Source of the DNA: Notospermus geniculatus
Lineage: Eukaryota > Nemertea > Pilidiophora > Heteronemertea > Lineidae
Direction: 5' to 3'
DNA: 64,000 nt
Assembly: GCA_002633025.1 (NCBI GenBank)
Contig: NMRB01000015.1
Location: 821,217-885,216 of the forward strand
The translations under genes were made by a program, and so were the position numbers. This document shows, in pieces, positions 13,851 to 26,300 of the stretch. Position 1 is the first letter of the stretch, and the number at the start of each line of letters is the position of its first letter. The notes below the pieces were generated by a model. The model did not search any database, was not told the DNA's origin, and was given only the letters and a program-made list of their open reading frames with translations.

Positions 13851-16800
13851 ATCAACAAATTCATTTCTTAACTATAGAGCTAAGAAAGGCTATAGCATAC
13901 TGATAGTATCGTCAGGTGCAAGTCCATATTTTGACGGCAACGCTGTCGTGTCGAAAATTTGCGTGTGTGCAAAGGGTACTTGAAGGACGAACTCCTGGCG
14001 CACGTCTCTCGATCAACCCATATACTTCAAATTGAGGTACAGTTCATGAGCAGTGCAGTCGTGGGCAGTGTACAAGAGATCGCAGTACAATGCACGCACT
14101 CGAAGCACACCGATCCCAGCCAAAGTGGAGTGGAGATTTGTGTAGCCGCACAGTGTACAATGCACTGGGCAAGCGGCCTTACTCTAGCAGCAATGGGATT
14201 TATCAATCCAAGAGTCTCGAGGTGACGTTTGCTACACGAGGGCTGTGGAAAAGTGTGGAGCTCCTTGGGTCAGTCGGGTGGTGTTGTCTGTGTCACTGTG
14301 TAAGCCTGGTATGACACGTGGAGACTGGCACGGTGTACCAGCGAAGAAAGTCCTTGGAATGGAAGCCCATGCACTGTCGTCGGCTGGCCGGTGTGAAGGG
14401 AAAGAACGTCCTAGGAAAAACTGTCCGGGGAACAAAAGATCCTATTGTTACATTCTAATCTCTGACAATTGGTTTCTGTACGCATGCCGCTTATTCCGTC
14501 ACTCAACAATAGAAGTGGACACTTTTTACAGGGGGATACTTTTTACTGCTACACCGGTAATCCTTCACAAAAGGCTTAATCAACAGGGACAATAGCGGCG
14601 ATCTTGATTTTCAACCTTTTCTCTTTCAGTTACACGACCAAGCTCTTTGACCTATGACATGTATTCAATGCAAAAGGCAGATGTATGAACAGAGACTGTA
14701 CATGTACTTTGGGATGAAATTCAGTGGTTAGTGGACTGTCGAACACAGTTGGCCAGCACCTTTGGCATTATGTAGTATACATGTATGGCAAGCCGTACAT
14801 TAGTTATTGAGGAAACCTTGCCGAAAGAAACTAGGATCGGGACCATTCAAAACAAGGTTTTGATCCCCCTCGATCAACTTACTTTGAATCTTTGAAACCA
14901 AGATTCGGTGTTGAGTCCTTCTGGACCATTAAAAGTAAGATTTGGTCCATAATATTTTGAGGACCATTTCTGAACTTTATACGATGGTACATGGAATATC
15001 AAAATTTTCTGACAAGTCATATTACATTTTAATTGAATGTCGCATGTCAGAAATATGGCAAGGATTTCGTGGGTGGTTAGTTCCATGAATGTATCCGTAG
15101 TTTTGGGCACGAGTCCTCTCAGCCGACGGGATGGGTGACCTCGACCCGGTACGTGCCCAGTGACAATCATTCGACACATCCGCCACAAAAATAAGGCCAC
15201 ACGATGTTAATTTTTGAACCAATCCACGATATCGTATGATGTCATAACGGAACTCGGGCAGTTCGCCATAGCAGGCTCGTGTCATCAAAGGCACCGCTTA
15301 ATTTCAAGCGTTATCAAAAACCAATGAAACATCAGAGTTCACACTCTCGAATTCCAAGTAGGATATCATAATTTCACTGAGAACCAGACCTTCAAGCTGG
15401 AGTCATTTAGATCCTTGAGTGTGCGGACGTCCGATCCGTCCAAATTTTTCTAGGTCAATAAAAAGTCGGTTCCTCAGATGCGGTTTGACGGTTCCGCCAT
15501 TTCCTCTGATGTGGTTTGAAGGGGGACAGAAAACTCCCAACACAGGATGTCATTTATCACTTCCACCCATTGTAATGATTACAAGTCCACATGACCGCCC
15601 AAGAGATTTTTCTCCCAACAAATGTCCCGAAGTCAAACAAGGCAAGACCACATTACAGAGGGCCGGTATTTTCGGTCCCCTAGATGTGGTCTGGGACATT
15701 GACACTATCATAAAATGATGAATATCGTTACTTCAACTGGCGACACACTTACTGCAGTTCACTCCTTTTTCGCGAAAAACCCGTAACTCGCACATTATGC
15801 ACACAATTATAAATTTTTTTATCAACCCCAATTCTGAGACCCAAAAATGTATACCATGGGGAAAAATCAGAGTCCATTGAGAAACGACCAACTATCAGAG
15901 ACCTCACAACTAGCCAGCGGTGCACTTCAGCACCGTGCTGCTCCGACGGGATGAGACTGGTAATGAGGAAGAATCTAGCCTAGCAAGCGAAAGTTGGGCC
16001 AACGTTGGCTGATGGTCGAACGTTGGAGGTTGGATGCCGACGTTGCACTGACGTCTTTCAAATGTAAAAAATGACCATATGCCACGTGTTCCCTTCTGCA
16101 TTTTTCGGAAAATAATGTCGTCTATTTGTGGACAATTAAAGAATTCTAGCCTTGGTCTGTTTGTCAGCAATGCCAAATACGAATGAAGCAAAGAGCCTTG
16201 GTAAGGCCTGCTCTAAGAGAGTATTATGAAGTTGCTGTACGAAGGATTTTGGTACAGTTTTCTGTGGTTCCTGTAGGCGTTGCAGCCTGCATATCATCAG
16301 AAGAAGACTAGCTTCTGCAGTGGCTTGCGACTTTCTCCCATTAACATCTTTTTGCTGATTTTAATTTCAAATATTTACTTAGTGAATTTGAAATCGGGTG
16401 GTCCACCCGTTATAACAAGACGATCATGATGACAAAAGAACTTGAATATTTGAATTACAAAACTAAGCAGTGCCTTGTTTGAATTATAGAAAACACAATA
16501 ACAAGCTTTCCTATAGGGTTGTACAGCCAAAGTGGTTTTAATTTTACAAATCAACTCGCTAAAATTTAATACTGTTGACTAAGAACTGATTTGAAAATTG
16601 GAAATATTGAAAAAAGTCATAAAATTTCTTGGACTGGCCCGAAGAAAGTGTCCCAATGACCTGGACAGGCGCCGAATAGCGCTGTGTTCGTGCTAAACAG
16701 CTATCTTTCTAAATTGAACACAACCCGATCACCCACGCAGTGACAAACGCGAAACGATTGATAAATATTGAAACACAAATAATATAGAGTGGTCAAACAC

Positions 16801-17809
16801 CATTCCACAGCCAGGGCAAATAAAATACAATTAATATCTAGGACCTAGCTGGAGTAGTATCGAGGTATCGGTAATACCTGGCGGTAACACGATATACCTG
16901 AAATGACTTAGTAGATCTTTCATCTTTACCGGCCTCGTCGGTCTTCCCTTGAACCACCTGTTCCGTGTGGTAGGCATCCTTGGCCTAGCGAACGTGAGCC
17001 AAGTGTAACAGTGCTGGTAGTGATAAAATGTTTTTAGCATTTCTTGCCAAAACAACCAAAAGGAATCTGATTGAATGGAAACCAAGGAAAGAGCAGGTGG
17101 TCTAGGTGGCGTACATGTAAATCACCATTTGCTAGGATGATAATTCAGACCGGATGCAACCCAACTTTTAAACCGCCGTAGAAGGCCGTTTTTCTGAGGC
17201 TATAATGCCACCAAATCGAACGTCAAAGTTTTTCGAGACTTCCGCATACCACGATCGGTGTAACGTCTGCCGGTGTCTCTTGCTCAGTAATCCTCATGTT
17301 TTTTGGAAACGCTTCAAAGACGCCTTTTTTCGGCCTGTCTGTTGTTGCAGAAGCCTGGCGGTCGGAGAACAACCACAAATGCTAAACTGAGCATTTGACT
17401 ACTACTAAACCCTGGCCGCCATTCAGCGATTAAGCACCTCAAACGCCAGGCGGCCAAATTAAGAGGATGAAGTACTAATGTTGATAATCTCTTAGATCTG
17501 CTTTCAAATGCCTGTGCAAATATCTTAATTATGGGAAAATGTTTGCCTTTCAAAAATAAACAGTAAAATCCTCATAAACCATGAATTGAGACACGGCGGA
17601 AGTTACGTCACATTAATCGCCATGGAATCGGGTAAACCTCGACAACAGGCAAGTGTAGATCAGTGTTTTAATGTACAGAATGACAATTGTAATCTATAAT
17701 GGACGCCATGGTTGATATAGAGAAGCTGTTACTGTTCGGGTATTGTAGACAGTAAATGTGCAAAGTTTTTACCGAGAGGTTTACGAATTACAAGTATCTT
17801 ATTTTCCGT
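13851..17809. other. Gene-poor tract, nothing recognised
   Basis: No recognised gene or RNA. A 116-codon plus-strand frame at 14245-14595 is Cys/Lys/Gly-rich but shows no family motif or splice context that would support it. Confidence 0.45.
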
Positions 17810-18675
17810 TTTATAAAATATAATAAGGTATGAAATAAAATGTAAAATTAAATATCAAATAAAATATGAAATAATATATACAATATAACATAAAACAAAC
17901 AATAAAATAAGGTTAAAAATCAAATATATAAAATAAAATAAAATATAACGTGAAATAAAATATTTAACAAGATGTAAACAGAAATATAATATACGATACA
18001 AAATCAGGCATAACTCAAGATGCGAAATAAAATATTTAAACAAATATAAAATGAAATATAATACATGTATAAAGTATGAAATATTGAATTAAATATAAAA
18101 TAAAATATACAATATAATATTTAAAAAAATAATATAAAATGGAATATTTAAAAACGTTTAAAATAAAATATAAAAAATAGAATATGAAATAAAATAAAAT
18201 ATAAAATGTTAAAAATAAAATATAAAACAAACATTATTATAAAATATGAAATATAATATAAAATAAAATAAAATATAAAATAACATATGGAACAAAAATT
18301 TTGTTTTTTATTTTATATCCCATTTTTGTATTTTTCTTTATAATTTATCTCCAAACTTCACCTTATATTTTATTTTACCGGTATATTTTATGTTATTTTC
18401 TATATTATATTTATATTATATGTTTTTATATTTTATTTTGTGTCATATGTTTTATATTCTATTTTTATATTTATTTTGTGTTTTATTCTATATTGTATTT
18501 TATTTTACATCGTATCTTATATCTTAGTTTATATTTTATTTTATTTTGTATTTGGTTTATTTGTTTTACTTATTATTTTTAGTTCACTACATGTACGTAT
18601 TTTATTTTATTTTATTTTTGGTTTTATTCTAATTTTATTTTTATTCTCTTGGATTTTTTTATTTTATTATATTTT
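17810..18675. repeat. AT-only low-complexity giant palindrome
   Basis: The left half (about 17810-18290) is made of degenerate AAAATA/TAAAAT words. The right half (about 18300-18675) is made of the complementary TTTTAT/TATTTT words. The composition switches strand abruptly near 18297, around AAAAATTTTG. The two halves can pair into an imperfect hairpin with arms of roughly 400 bp. Open frames rich in Phe/Tyr/Ile on both strands are artefacts of composition. Confidence 0.8.
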
Positions 18676-18689
18676 TCTGAGAGGGTGAT

Positions 18690-19711
18690 TTTCAGCACAT
18701 GCCGATTTTTCCAGCTCGTTTAGCCACTGGATTTTTTCACCACAATTGGTGCAATCATCTCATATTTGTTGACCAACGTCGGAATACAGGGTGCCATTTT
18801 AATTAGTTTCTTGAAAGGAAACTCTTCAGCATATAGCAAGCTGAAAACATGCTAGACATATATTAGAAGCGCCGGCGAGCAGGAAGCGCACTAGGTAGCT
18901 ATCAATACTAAATGGTAAGCAATCAAATTAGAAATTAAAGCTTTTGTCGACAAATTGGTCCCCTGCCGGTCTTGTCTGATCTTTTGCACCTTATGGCGGA
19001 CAGCATAAAGAATCTCCCAGGGTTATGCTTATGTTATGGTGTAGAAATACATAAATATACGTCTAATTGTCGAAAAATGGGATCTGAGGAAAAGCCTAGG
19101 GTGAGATAAACGCGAAGAGGACTTCCCAGGAATTTTGACTGTGATGCGCTTTGAATGGATTTGACACTGCGTTGCAAGAACGCCCTGACAATAAATTTAA
19201 TTGATGTGAATTAATTTGAAAGGGCCGACACCTCTGAGGTATCATTCATGGATTCTTGCATACGATTGACAACGGGCGAACGTTTTGTGCTCCTCGGGTG
19301 GCTGCCGTCGGTGCGTCTGTAAAGCTATAATAGTTTAACGACGACCCGGTGATTCCATATTAAAGTTTAATACCTCGAAGAAAACGAAAGAAGTTTCCGA
19401 AAGAATATGCAGTGGGTGGTGTTCGCGAGTGAATCTAACGTATGAGATCTATTTAATTAGTTGGACAAAATAAAACAGCGGGTTGCTTTGAGCTGATCTG
19501 AAAACCAAAAGGAGACTTGAAGCAGACACGCCACACATTGGAAATTAACCAACAAATCATGTATAGGCCGAGGAGGTTGACGATTCAATTCGATAGTCAT
19601 GAAAGAAGAGTTAAGGTCTCATTTCGTGGGCGATCGTTTACATGTATCGTGTCCCCTTGATGTAGTTGATGCTTTTTTTATTGCATTGGTGACTCTTGAC
19701 TTTGGGAAATT
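18690..19711. other. Gene-poor tract, nothing recognised
   Basis: Unique-looking sequence with no coding, RNA or repeat signal that I can support. Confidence 0.4.
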
Positions 19712-20093
19712 CATTTTGGTTCCCGAAGCCGCCGCTAGGGCTAGAAGGGTTCCGCTCTGGCTGCCATCTTGGGGGCGTAAAACTCGGCGCGGATCTATTT
19801 ATACATCATTATGTTGACATCAGGGCTTATTTTTAGAATGGGGCACCCGCAGCCACGTGAATGTAATCGAACATACCGAATCGCGTGGAATGGCAACACC
19901 GAGGAAGTTTCTTGATGAAAATGTTTGTATGTGTTGCAGATCTGTAACAAAAGCTCAAAATCACCGCCGTTTTTTAGACCGGATGAGAATGGAATTTTTG
20001 CGGGAAAATGGACTCCTACAATGACGCCACCAATAAAATGGCAGCCAGAGCTGAAGCCTTCTAGCCCTGGCGGTGACTTCGGGAACCAAAATG
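19712..20093. mobile_element. Non-autonomous foldback element with inverted ends
   Basis: The left end begins CATTTTGGTTCCCGAAG near 19712 and continues through GCTAGGGCTAGAAGG and CTCTGGCTGCCAT. The same blocks return in reverse complement at about 20038-20093. The arms are roughly 57 bp with several mismatches around a loop of about 270 bp. Open frames over this element on both strands are products of its symmetry. Confidence 0.65.
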
Positions 20094-22340
20094 TGGGAAA
20101 TTGTGACTGCACCACTGGTTACTACTTCGTAATCGCCAGCAAAAACTACATGCAACACAAAATGTGTTCTGGCGACACTGCACAAAATGACTACAGCTAC
20201 ACCTTCCACACCTGTTAACAGAATTAAACAAGTCAACAACAAGAAATGACTGACCTGCAAAGCTTCCGAAACATGCAAGATGGCGTCTTATCAATGTAAC
20301 CGTCAGAAGATACGTTGATCTGGCTTTTTGTTTACAGACGTTTTGGGTAGTCGCGATCCGTGTTTTCTCGCGTGATTTGACCAAATTAACCGTGAGAATT
20401 CTATGATCTGAACACGTTCACCAAACAACAATATGGGAGATAATCAGACGATGTCTGGCAAAAAAGCTTAATTTGTATGCGTTCCGTCCAGGACTGTGCT
20501 GACGATGTAGGGTCCTAGTGAGGCAGATAATGAGAGACCACCCCGACATGTAATATCGTTTTTAAAAAATGTGCTATCTTGTCTTGACTATATTCATTCG
20601 CGGAATGGGAGGCGTATGGTGAAAATGAATGCAGAAATACCTCCACCCCATGTTGTCCTCATTTCACTTTCGTGAGGAACTTCGGCATCAAAACCCTGAA
20701 GCTGCCACACACATTGACCTACATTCTCTGCCACGGCCAATTTACTCGAGTTGTCAATACATGTAATTGGTCATCTTTGTCAATTGACAGTCGTCCTATA
20801 CGATATGTGATGTGTGTTTTGACACTCCTCTGACCACCGAAGAGAAGCCAAATCTCTCAGAGAAATGTTACACAGTAACAGCATAAAGGAATCAAACATA
20901 AAGGTTCAACTCACAAATTTAGCATATATAACTGTGGACAGTATCCCTTTAAACCTCAACAGATTTTCATGCTGACGCTTTCACATGATAGGCAAGATCT
21001 TTCTGCATGTTTAGGGCAATTTTTTTTAATTCCGACTAGTTGATCTTATGATACGATAGGACTGAATTAATGAGAACCCCACGAACGATGAGAGCGCAGG
21101 GTCATCTGTGTACAATTGAATAGGCTAACGTACATTTGCACAAGGAATACTAATTGTGCTGAAAATAGCTCTGTTATCCTCAGAAATGGAATTCAGGGGA
21201 TCAAGTTGACAGATTCATGTACCCCACTACCATAAAAAAGTTGAAGGTCCTGCCTATTACGTAAAGCCAAAATTCAGGCAGTGAGAGACATCTGGTGGCA
21301 ACACATGAAGTGTATCCCTCAGGTACTTCATCGTTCGCAGTTAAACATTTATGTTTGATTCCTTTATGGTAATAGTGACCCCCCCCCCCTTCTTGTCAGA
21401 CATATCAAACGGATGACAACCTTAATTGTGAAAATAACTCAGGACTGTCCCAAATTTCCGTTCGCCTTTCTTCCTACGGTGGCCTCGCTATAGAGGTTCC
21501 ACTCAGTGCGGAGAAAGACGATTTTACCCAGTTGGTCGCCTTATTGCAATCGAACTTAAAGATTTACCGGTGAAAGTCGTTATTTTCCACAACTAGACAT
21601 TTTGTAAACATGGACAACAACAATGATTTCAATGTTAAGCTATAGGCCTATTACACCATTATAGCCCAGGCCTACACTTCAAATAACAGCGGGGTCCTCG
21701 GGTAAGGGGCTCGCAAGCTGGCCCCTTACAGAAGGACCCCGGCTGCTCACGGCAGGGGCATGACAATCCGAAAATTTAATAGGCCTTACTAAAGTAAAAA
21801 TATGTAGCATAGAAATCAGTGACTTTCAATGGGGAGGTGTTTCAGAATTACTTATAAAATCCGTGGCTGGAAATTGTGAATAGACTTAGCTGGACTGGTG
21901 TATTGCGTCTCTCAGCAGGACACCAGGAAATCGAGACCTCCGTTAGTCGTATTTTCCACGGCCTCACACTAACATGTTCTGACTGCTACTTGTGGTTACA
22001 CAAGATCGTGAGAAAGTTTGTAAGTTATTCTCAATGGTCACAATACGGAAGGGTGCAGCAATGAATTCATTCAACTCCCTTCTAGGAAAGGCAAGCCTCC
22101 GAATTGACAATTTTGTAACCTGCTGTAAAAAACTAAGAGTTGAAAATTTCACAGCTTTATTTGACAAAAATTTTATGTTCCTTTCTGCTATAAATTCGTG
22201 AAACTGTGAGAAATGAGTTTGATTTTATGATTTTGCTGTAATTTTTCATGGATTTCTTCTTTCCAAATAGTTTCGCAATTGAAGATCAAATACAACATAT
22301 ATTTCAGCATTTATTTACTTCTTATCACACTGTAGTGAGG
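20094..22340. other. Gene-poor tract with a small hairpin and a poly-C run
   Basis: No gene recognised. Contains a run of 11 C at 21379-21389 and a GC-rich hairpin at 21691-21740, listed separately. Confidence 0.45.
21691..21740. repeat. GC-rich short hairpin
   Basis: GGGGTCCTCGGGTAAGGGGC at 21691-21710 pairs with GCCCCTTACAGAAGGACCCC at 21721-21740, with about three mismatches and a 10-base loop. It lies in otherwise AT-rich sequence. It may be a tiny foldback remnant. It does not have tRNA arms. Confidence 0.5.
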
Positions 22341-22345
22341 ATGAA

Positions 22346-22551
22346 ATATCCCTTAGAGCGCCGGGTTTTTTCAACTTTTCCTTCCCCCGTGACCGGGTTT
22401 TTTTCGAAAAACAAATTTCCGAAAAAAGAAAAAAAATTGCCAAAAAATGCATGTGTTTTGAAATTTTAATTTCATGACCTTTTCCGAGTGACTCGGTAAT
22501 GGTCCTTAAAAAGAGATTGTTGCACCGAGTATACTCGGTAACGGCGCTCTA
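22346..22551. mobile_element. Possible short inverted-repeat element next to a larger one
   Basis: CTTAGAGCGCCG at 22352-22363 is the reverse complement of CGGCGCTCTAAG at 22540-22551, enclosing about 180 bp. It directly abuts the 830-bp element that starts at 22549. A further pair, ATATCCCTTAG at 22346 and CTAAGGGATAT at about 23380-23390, encloses both, suggesting nested insertions. Confidence 0.4.
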
Positions 22552-23384
22552 AGGCTCCAGTTCCATAGAGCTCACGTTGACACTTTTCACGCGCCACGCT
22601 TCACGTTTTCCTTTCGTTCCTCGATTCAGCGCACAACGAGACACACATTACCTCACACTCCTTCGCAGAGGTCAGTGCTCCACTACGTTACGCTATACTG
22701 ACTCTGCCAACATACGGCCGAACTATTTCCATATCCTCCGCGGCGCCCACGATTGGGCTGCCAGCACTGGAAACTCCAGTGAAAACGCTGAATTACAAGT
22801 GTTTTCGATGCCTCTCAACAATCCTTATTTTCTTTGGCCAGAAAGTTCAAACATTCAAGCTGTTTTGGTCTTAAAATCAACTGTTCATCGTATCTTTTCA
22901 CACATCTCTCCAAAATCGGATCCACGCTGTCAAAACAGTAGCACGTGTCAATGTTTACAAACACGGAGATCATGTGCCGAGTATCTGGCCTCTGATTGGT
23001 CGAGCGCCGAGACGGCTCACGGCATTTGCTCGAAACTGCGCAAAGTAGTGCGCAAAATTCCTAACATCAAATTAATGTTTTCCTCCATATTATCCCAGTT
23101 TGTGGCTATAGAATGAAATAATAACGATTATCAAAGTCATTGGATGCGTTTGACGCTAATATTTTAATCTGAAAAGTGGTTTTGCAAGAACCTTGCAGAA
23201 GTGAAGAGGGCGTTTGTTTCCAGAGGCATTATTAGCGACCGCCATATTGTGGAGCGAAATGCATTCTGGGAACCAGTTTGACATTACCTGTCCTGTGACA
23301 TGCTTTCTCCGAGGAACGAAAGGAAAACGTGAAGCGTGGCGCGTGAAAAGTGTCAACGTGAACTCTATGGAAATGGAGCCTTAG
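22549..23384. mobile_element. Non-autonomous DNA transposon with about 75-bp terminal inverted repeats
   Basis: The arms 22549-22624 and 23310-23384 are inverted copies, about 75 bp with two mismatches, starting CTAAGGCTCCAGTTCCATAG. The interior is about 685 bp and has no recognisable transposase. Because of the symmetry, frames on opposite strands begin with the same peptide (MTLFTRHASRFPFVPR). The 179-codon plus frame at 22577-23116 is therefore an element frame, not a host gene. No clean target duplication was seen. Confidence 0.8.
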
Positions 23385-23390
23385 GGATAT

Positions 23391-26300
23391 TAGTTTTTTT
23401 CACATACATAAAAAATTTTTGTTTAACATACTCAAAGTTAGCATGGGAAGCGTGCGAAGGGAAAAATTGATAACGTCTACATATTCCTTGTCATAATTGC
23501 CCTTTAGATCGAAGCTGAAAAAAGCCTGACCCACCCAAAATGGAGATACGTTGACTAGATTCTTTACCGATTTCTTTTAATAAAGTCTGGCCACGCATCG
23601 ATGTGTACACAGAGCAGATCCTTTAACAATCGTTGGTCAATACTGCTGCAGACGTGAAAACATGTACATCAATTAATACACGATATGTGGTCATCATCTT
23701 CTTTGAAATTCCACCCAGATTATGCTGCTATTGACCACGAGAAAGAGAGATCCATAAAATGATTCAGAGATAGTGCGATGATTTGGATTCCTGATTACAA
23801 AGGGTGTTGATGGTGAAATTGAAGGAATCATAGAAAAAGAGACGCCACCCAATAACGTACAGCTGAGGGAGATAGATAGGCTACAGGCATTAGGCCTGCC
23901 AACGAAGTTGAGCCCGCGTTTTGCTGGATTTTACCATGTTGCATATGCTAACCTGAAAAAATAACTTGGCCATGCACTTAGACCTTTAAAAAGGAAACTC
24001 TGTTCTTGGTCCAAAGGGTAACCGATTGCTACACGACTGTGGCCAGTGTCTCGGAAAGTAATGTACAAGTATATGTACACGTACTACATAAGCCTGCAGG
24101 TAGGCATGTAAACTAATGCATTATTTCAGAGCTGAGGTGCAGAGGCCATCGAATCGGCAATCTTTGTTATAGGCTCTGCACATAGGCCTACAAGTATTGT
24201 AACAAGCAATGCATCAGGTGAAGATGAAACAGACGAAAAACCTGCCTGACCCAATCTTCTTTTCGGTGTTTCATGCCTGGTTTTAGCCACAGCTTTTGTC
24301 AGCCATGTTTGTTCATCTAGGGTTCTTGTTGACGATCCAAAACAAACCAAGCTTGAACAGACAGTAACACATACTGTGTAAAACTGTTTAAATTAATGAT
24401 ACGGCTCTCAGGTTTCAAATATTTCTTTGCCTTAGTCTCAATATGACGAATTTCCTCGAATGGGATGTGTATAGAACGCCTTTTTAGAGAGAAACCCGTG
24501 ATAGAAACTCAAATTCAGAGCCATTTCGCAAGCCTTGTATGACTGTGTTGATTACACGCCCACCTATTGGACACACACAGCCACACCCCAGACACATTGA
24601 CACTGTCACGGCATGACCGATGTTGGATTCCTGTAGTGTGACAACCACATTGATTTTACAATACTGTTTGCTTCTGAATGGAATTTCTGTCCCAGATCGA
24701 TGGGATTGATTTGATGACCAATACGGAAGTATCACTATCGTCTGCTCAATGCAGAACAGGCCATGTTTGAAAGCGAGTGGATGGACAATGATTTTCAATA
24801 TCAGACCGGAGGGAAAGAAGCTGACAGAGCAACAAGGTTGAGACCACAGGGGAGAGCTGTCACAGCGGCCTGCACTTTTTTTATAAATGTATTGGACCAC
24901 TCGGGAAACCATAATGCTCTGATAAAATCAGACCCGTTTCCGCGAGCTACGTGTTTACATACATGTGATTCCAAGATCTCACCGCCAGGGCGAGATCGGG
25001 AACCGATCTTTGGCGGTATGAGTGGTATGAGTGTACATTTATGCATAGAACGTGCTACAGGCCAATGCTTTATGTGCATCATATCTGTGGTACCGTTGCA
25101 GGGAACCTAATTACTAATCTAAGAATATATCCGCGTGGCGTGACAGGGGATACTGCTGAATGAATGACGTGATTTCTGACATATTTGTTTAGATTGCCTC
25201 TTTCGTCTCTGCCAAGGAGAGAGAAGGAAACAAACCCTATGTCCTCTGTTTTGTCGAAACATCAAAACATGGCTAAATATAATAGTTGGTGATAAACAAA
25301 GAAAAAAATGTCAGTCCTATCATTGATCACCGACAGTGAACCCCGAGCAAGTTTTCTTCAGTTGTTTACAGTCCAAGTCAGTGGCAATAGACTTAATTTA
25401 CAGTCTTGGCGATTGTGTACATGTTTAAGGTGGGATTATACCTTGGCGGTGGTACTATCGCCTTTGAGATCAGTAATGTTGATGGCAGTTTGATCGGTGT
25501 TTCACTGGTTTTTCGGTCGGCGGGTTGGTCATTCGAAGTTTGAGGGTGAGAGACATGAAATGATAATCAACAGATTGTGTTTTCGAAGCCAAACATGGTT
25601 GTTTTTACATAACTCTCTTGTAATACATGACAGAAGTGCAACAAACCGCCGACCTGACTAGAAGTAGAAAAGGGCGGAAAATTCATGCGTCATAGAATGA
25701 TCGCTTATAAAAGACGGCATAGTGGAGTGGACACGTTCTGTGTCGCAAACAACACACTTAATTATCCAATAAAGTTCAATTCTTCCCTAACAAATGTACT
25801 AATTAAGTGTTGTCAAACACGCACAATTAACCTATTAAGTCGATCGTTGGAACCAATTTGTTTATTGGAGTTCGTTTTGACCAATGTCCATCGGCCGTTC
25901 TCAGTCCTGGTGACATGTAAAGGGCCACAGCAGAGATGCTGCTGAAAATACAAAACAAGATTTCGAGAGATCACTTGGGACCATCGGGTTTTTTTCGTAA
26001 GAAAAAGCAGATATCCTGTGGTCAAGTGATGACATTAGATACAAACGCCTTCTATCTATGATGCAATCCCATGCGTTGAGGAAGTACAGGAATCGTTAGG
26101 AAGTACATACTGATATCCCTACTTTGAGGTTGAGCAAGCCTACCACATAGTGAAACCAAAGCCTTTCGTTTGGCAAAGATTTTGTACTTGTTTATTGTAT
26201 TTTGTCGACATTTTCGGAAGCCACGTTCGTTTCACACCTTGACTGACCCGCCTGTGACCGAGCCATTGTCCTTTGACGAGACACGCGTCATTGTCACCAT

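Noticed and set aside
13301-13983. Asn/Thr-rich open frames as low-complexity proteins
   Set aside because: They follow the 33-bp minisatellite in several frames. No start or splice signal sets one apart.
18036-18688. Tyr/Phe/Ile-rich open frames as membrane proteins
   Set aside because: They are translations of an AT-only low-complexity repeat, present on both strands.
21691-21740. GC-rich hairpin as a structured RNA gene
   Set aside because: It is a simple two-arm palindrome without conserved loops or flanking promoter signals, so a foldback remnant is simpler.
22577-23116. 179-codon plus-strand open frame as a host gene
   Set aside because: It begins inside the terminal inverted repeat, and the same starting peptide appears on the opposite strand at the other end, so it is a by-product of the transposon's symmetry.
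24484-24912. 142-codon minus-strand frame with several cysteines
   Set aside because: It overlaps a plus-strand frame of similar length. The cysteines do not form a known zinc or disulfide pattern.
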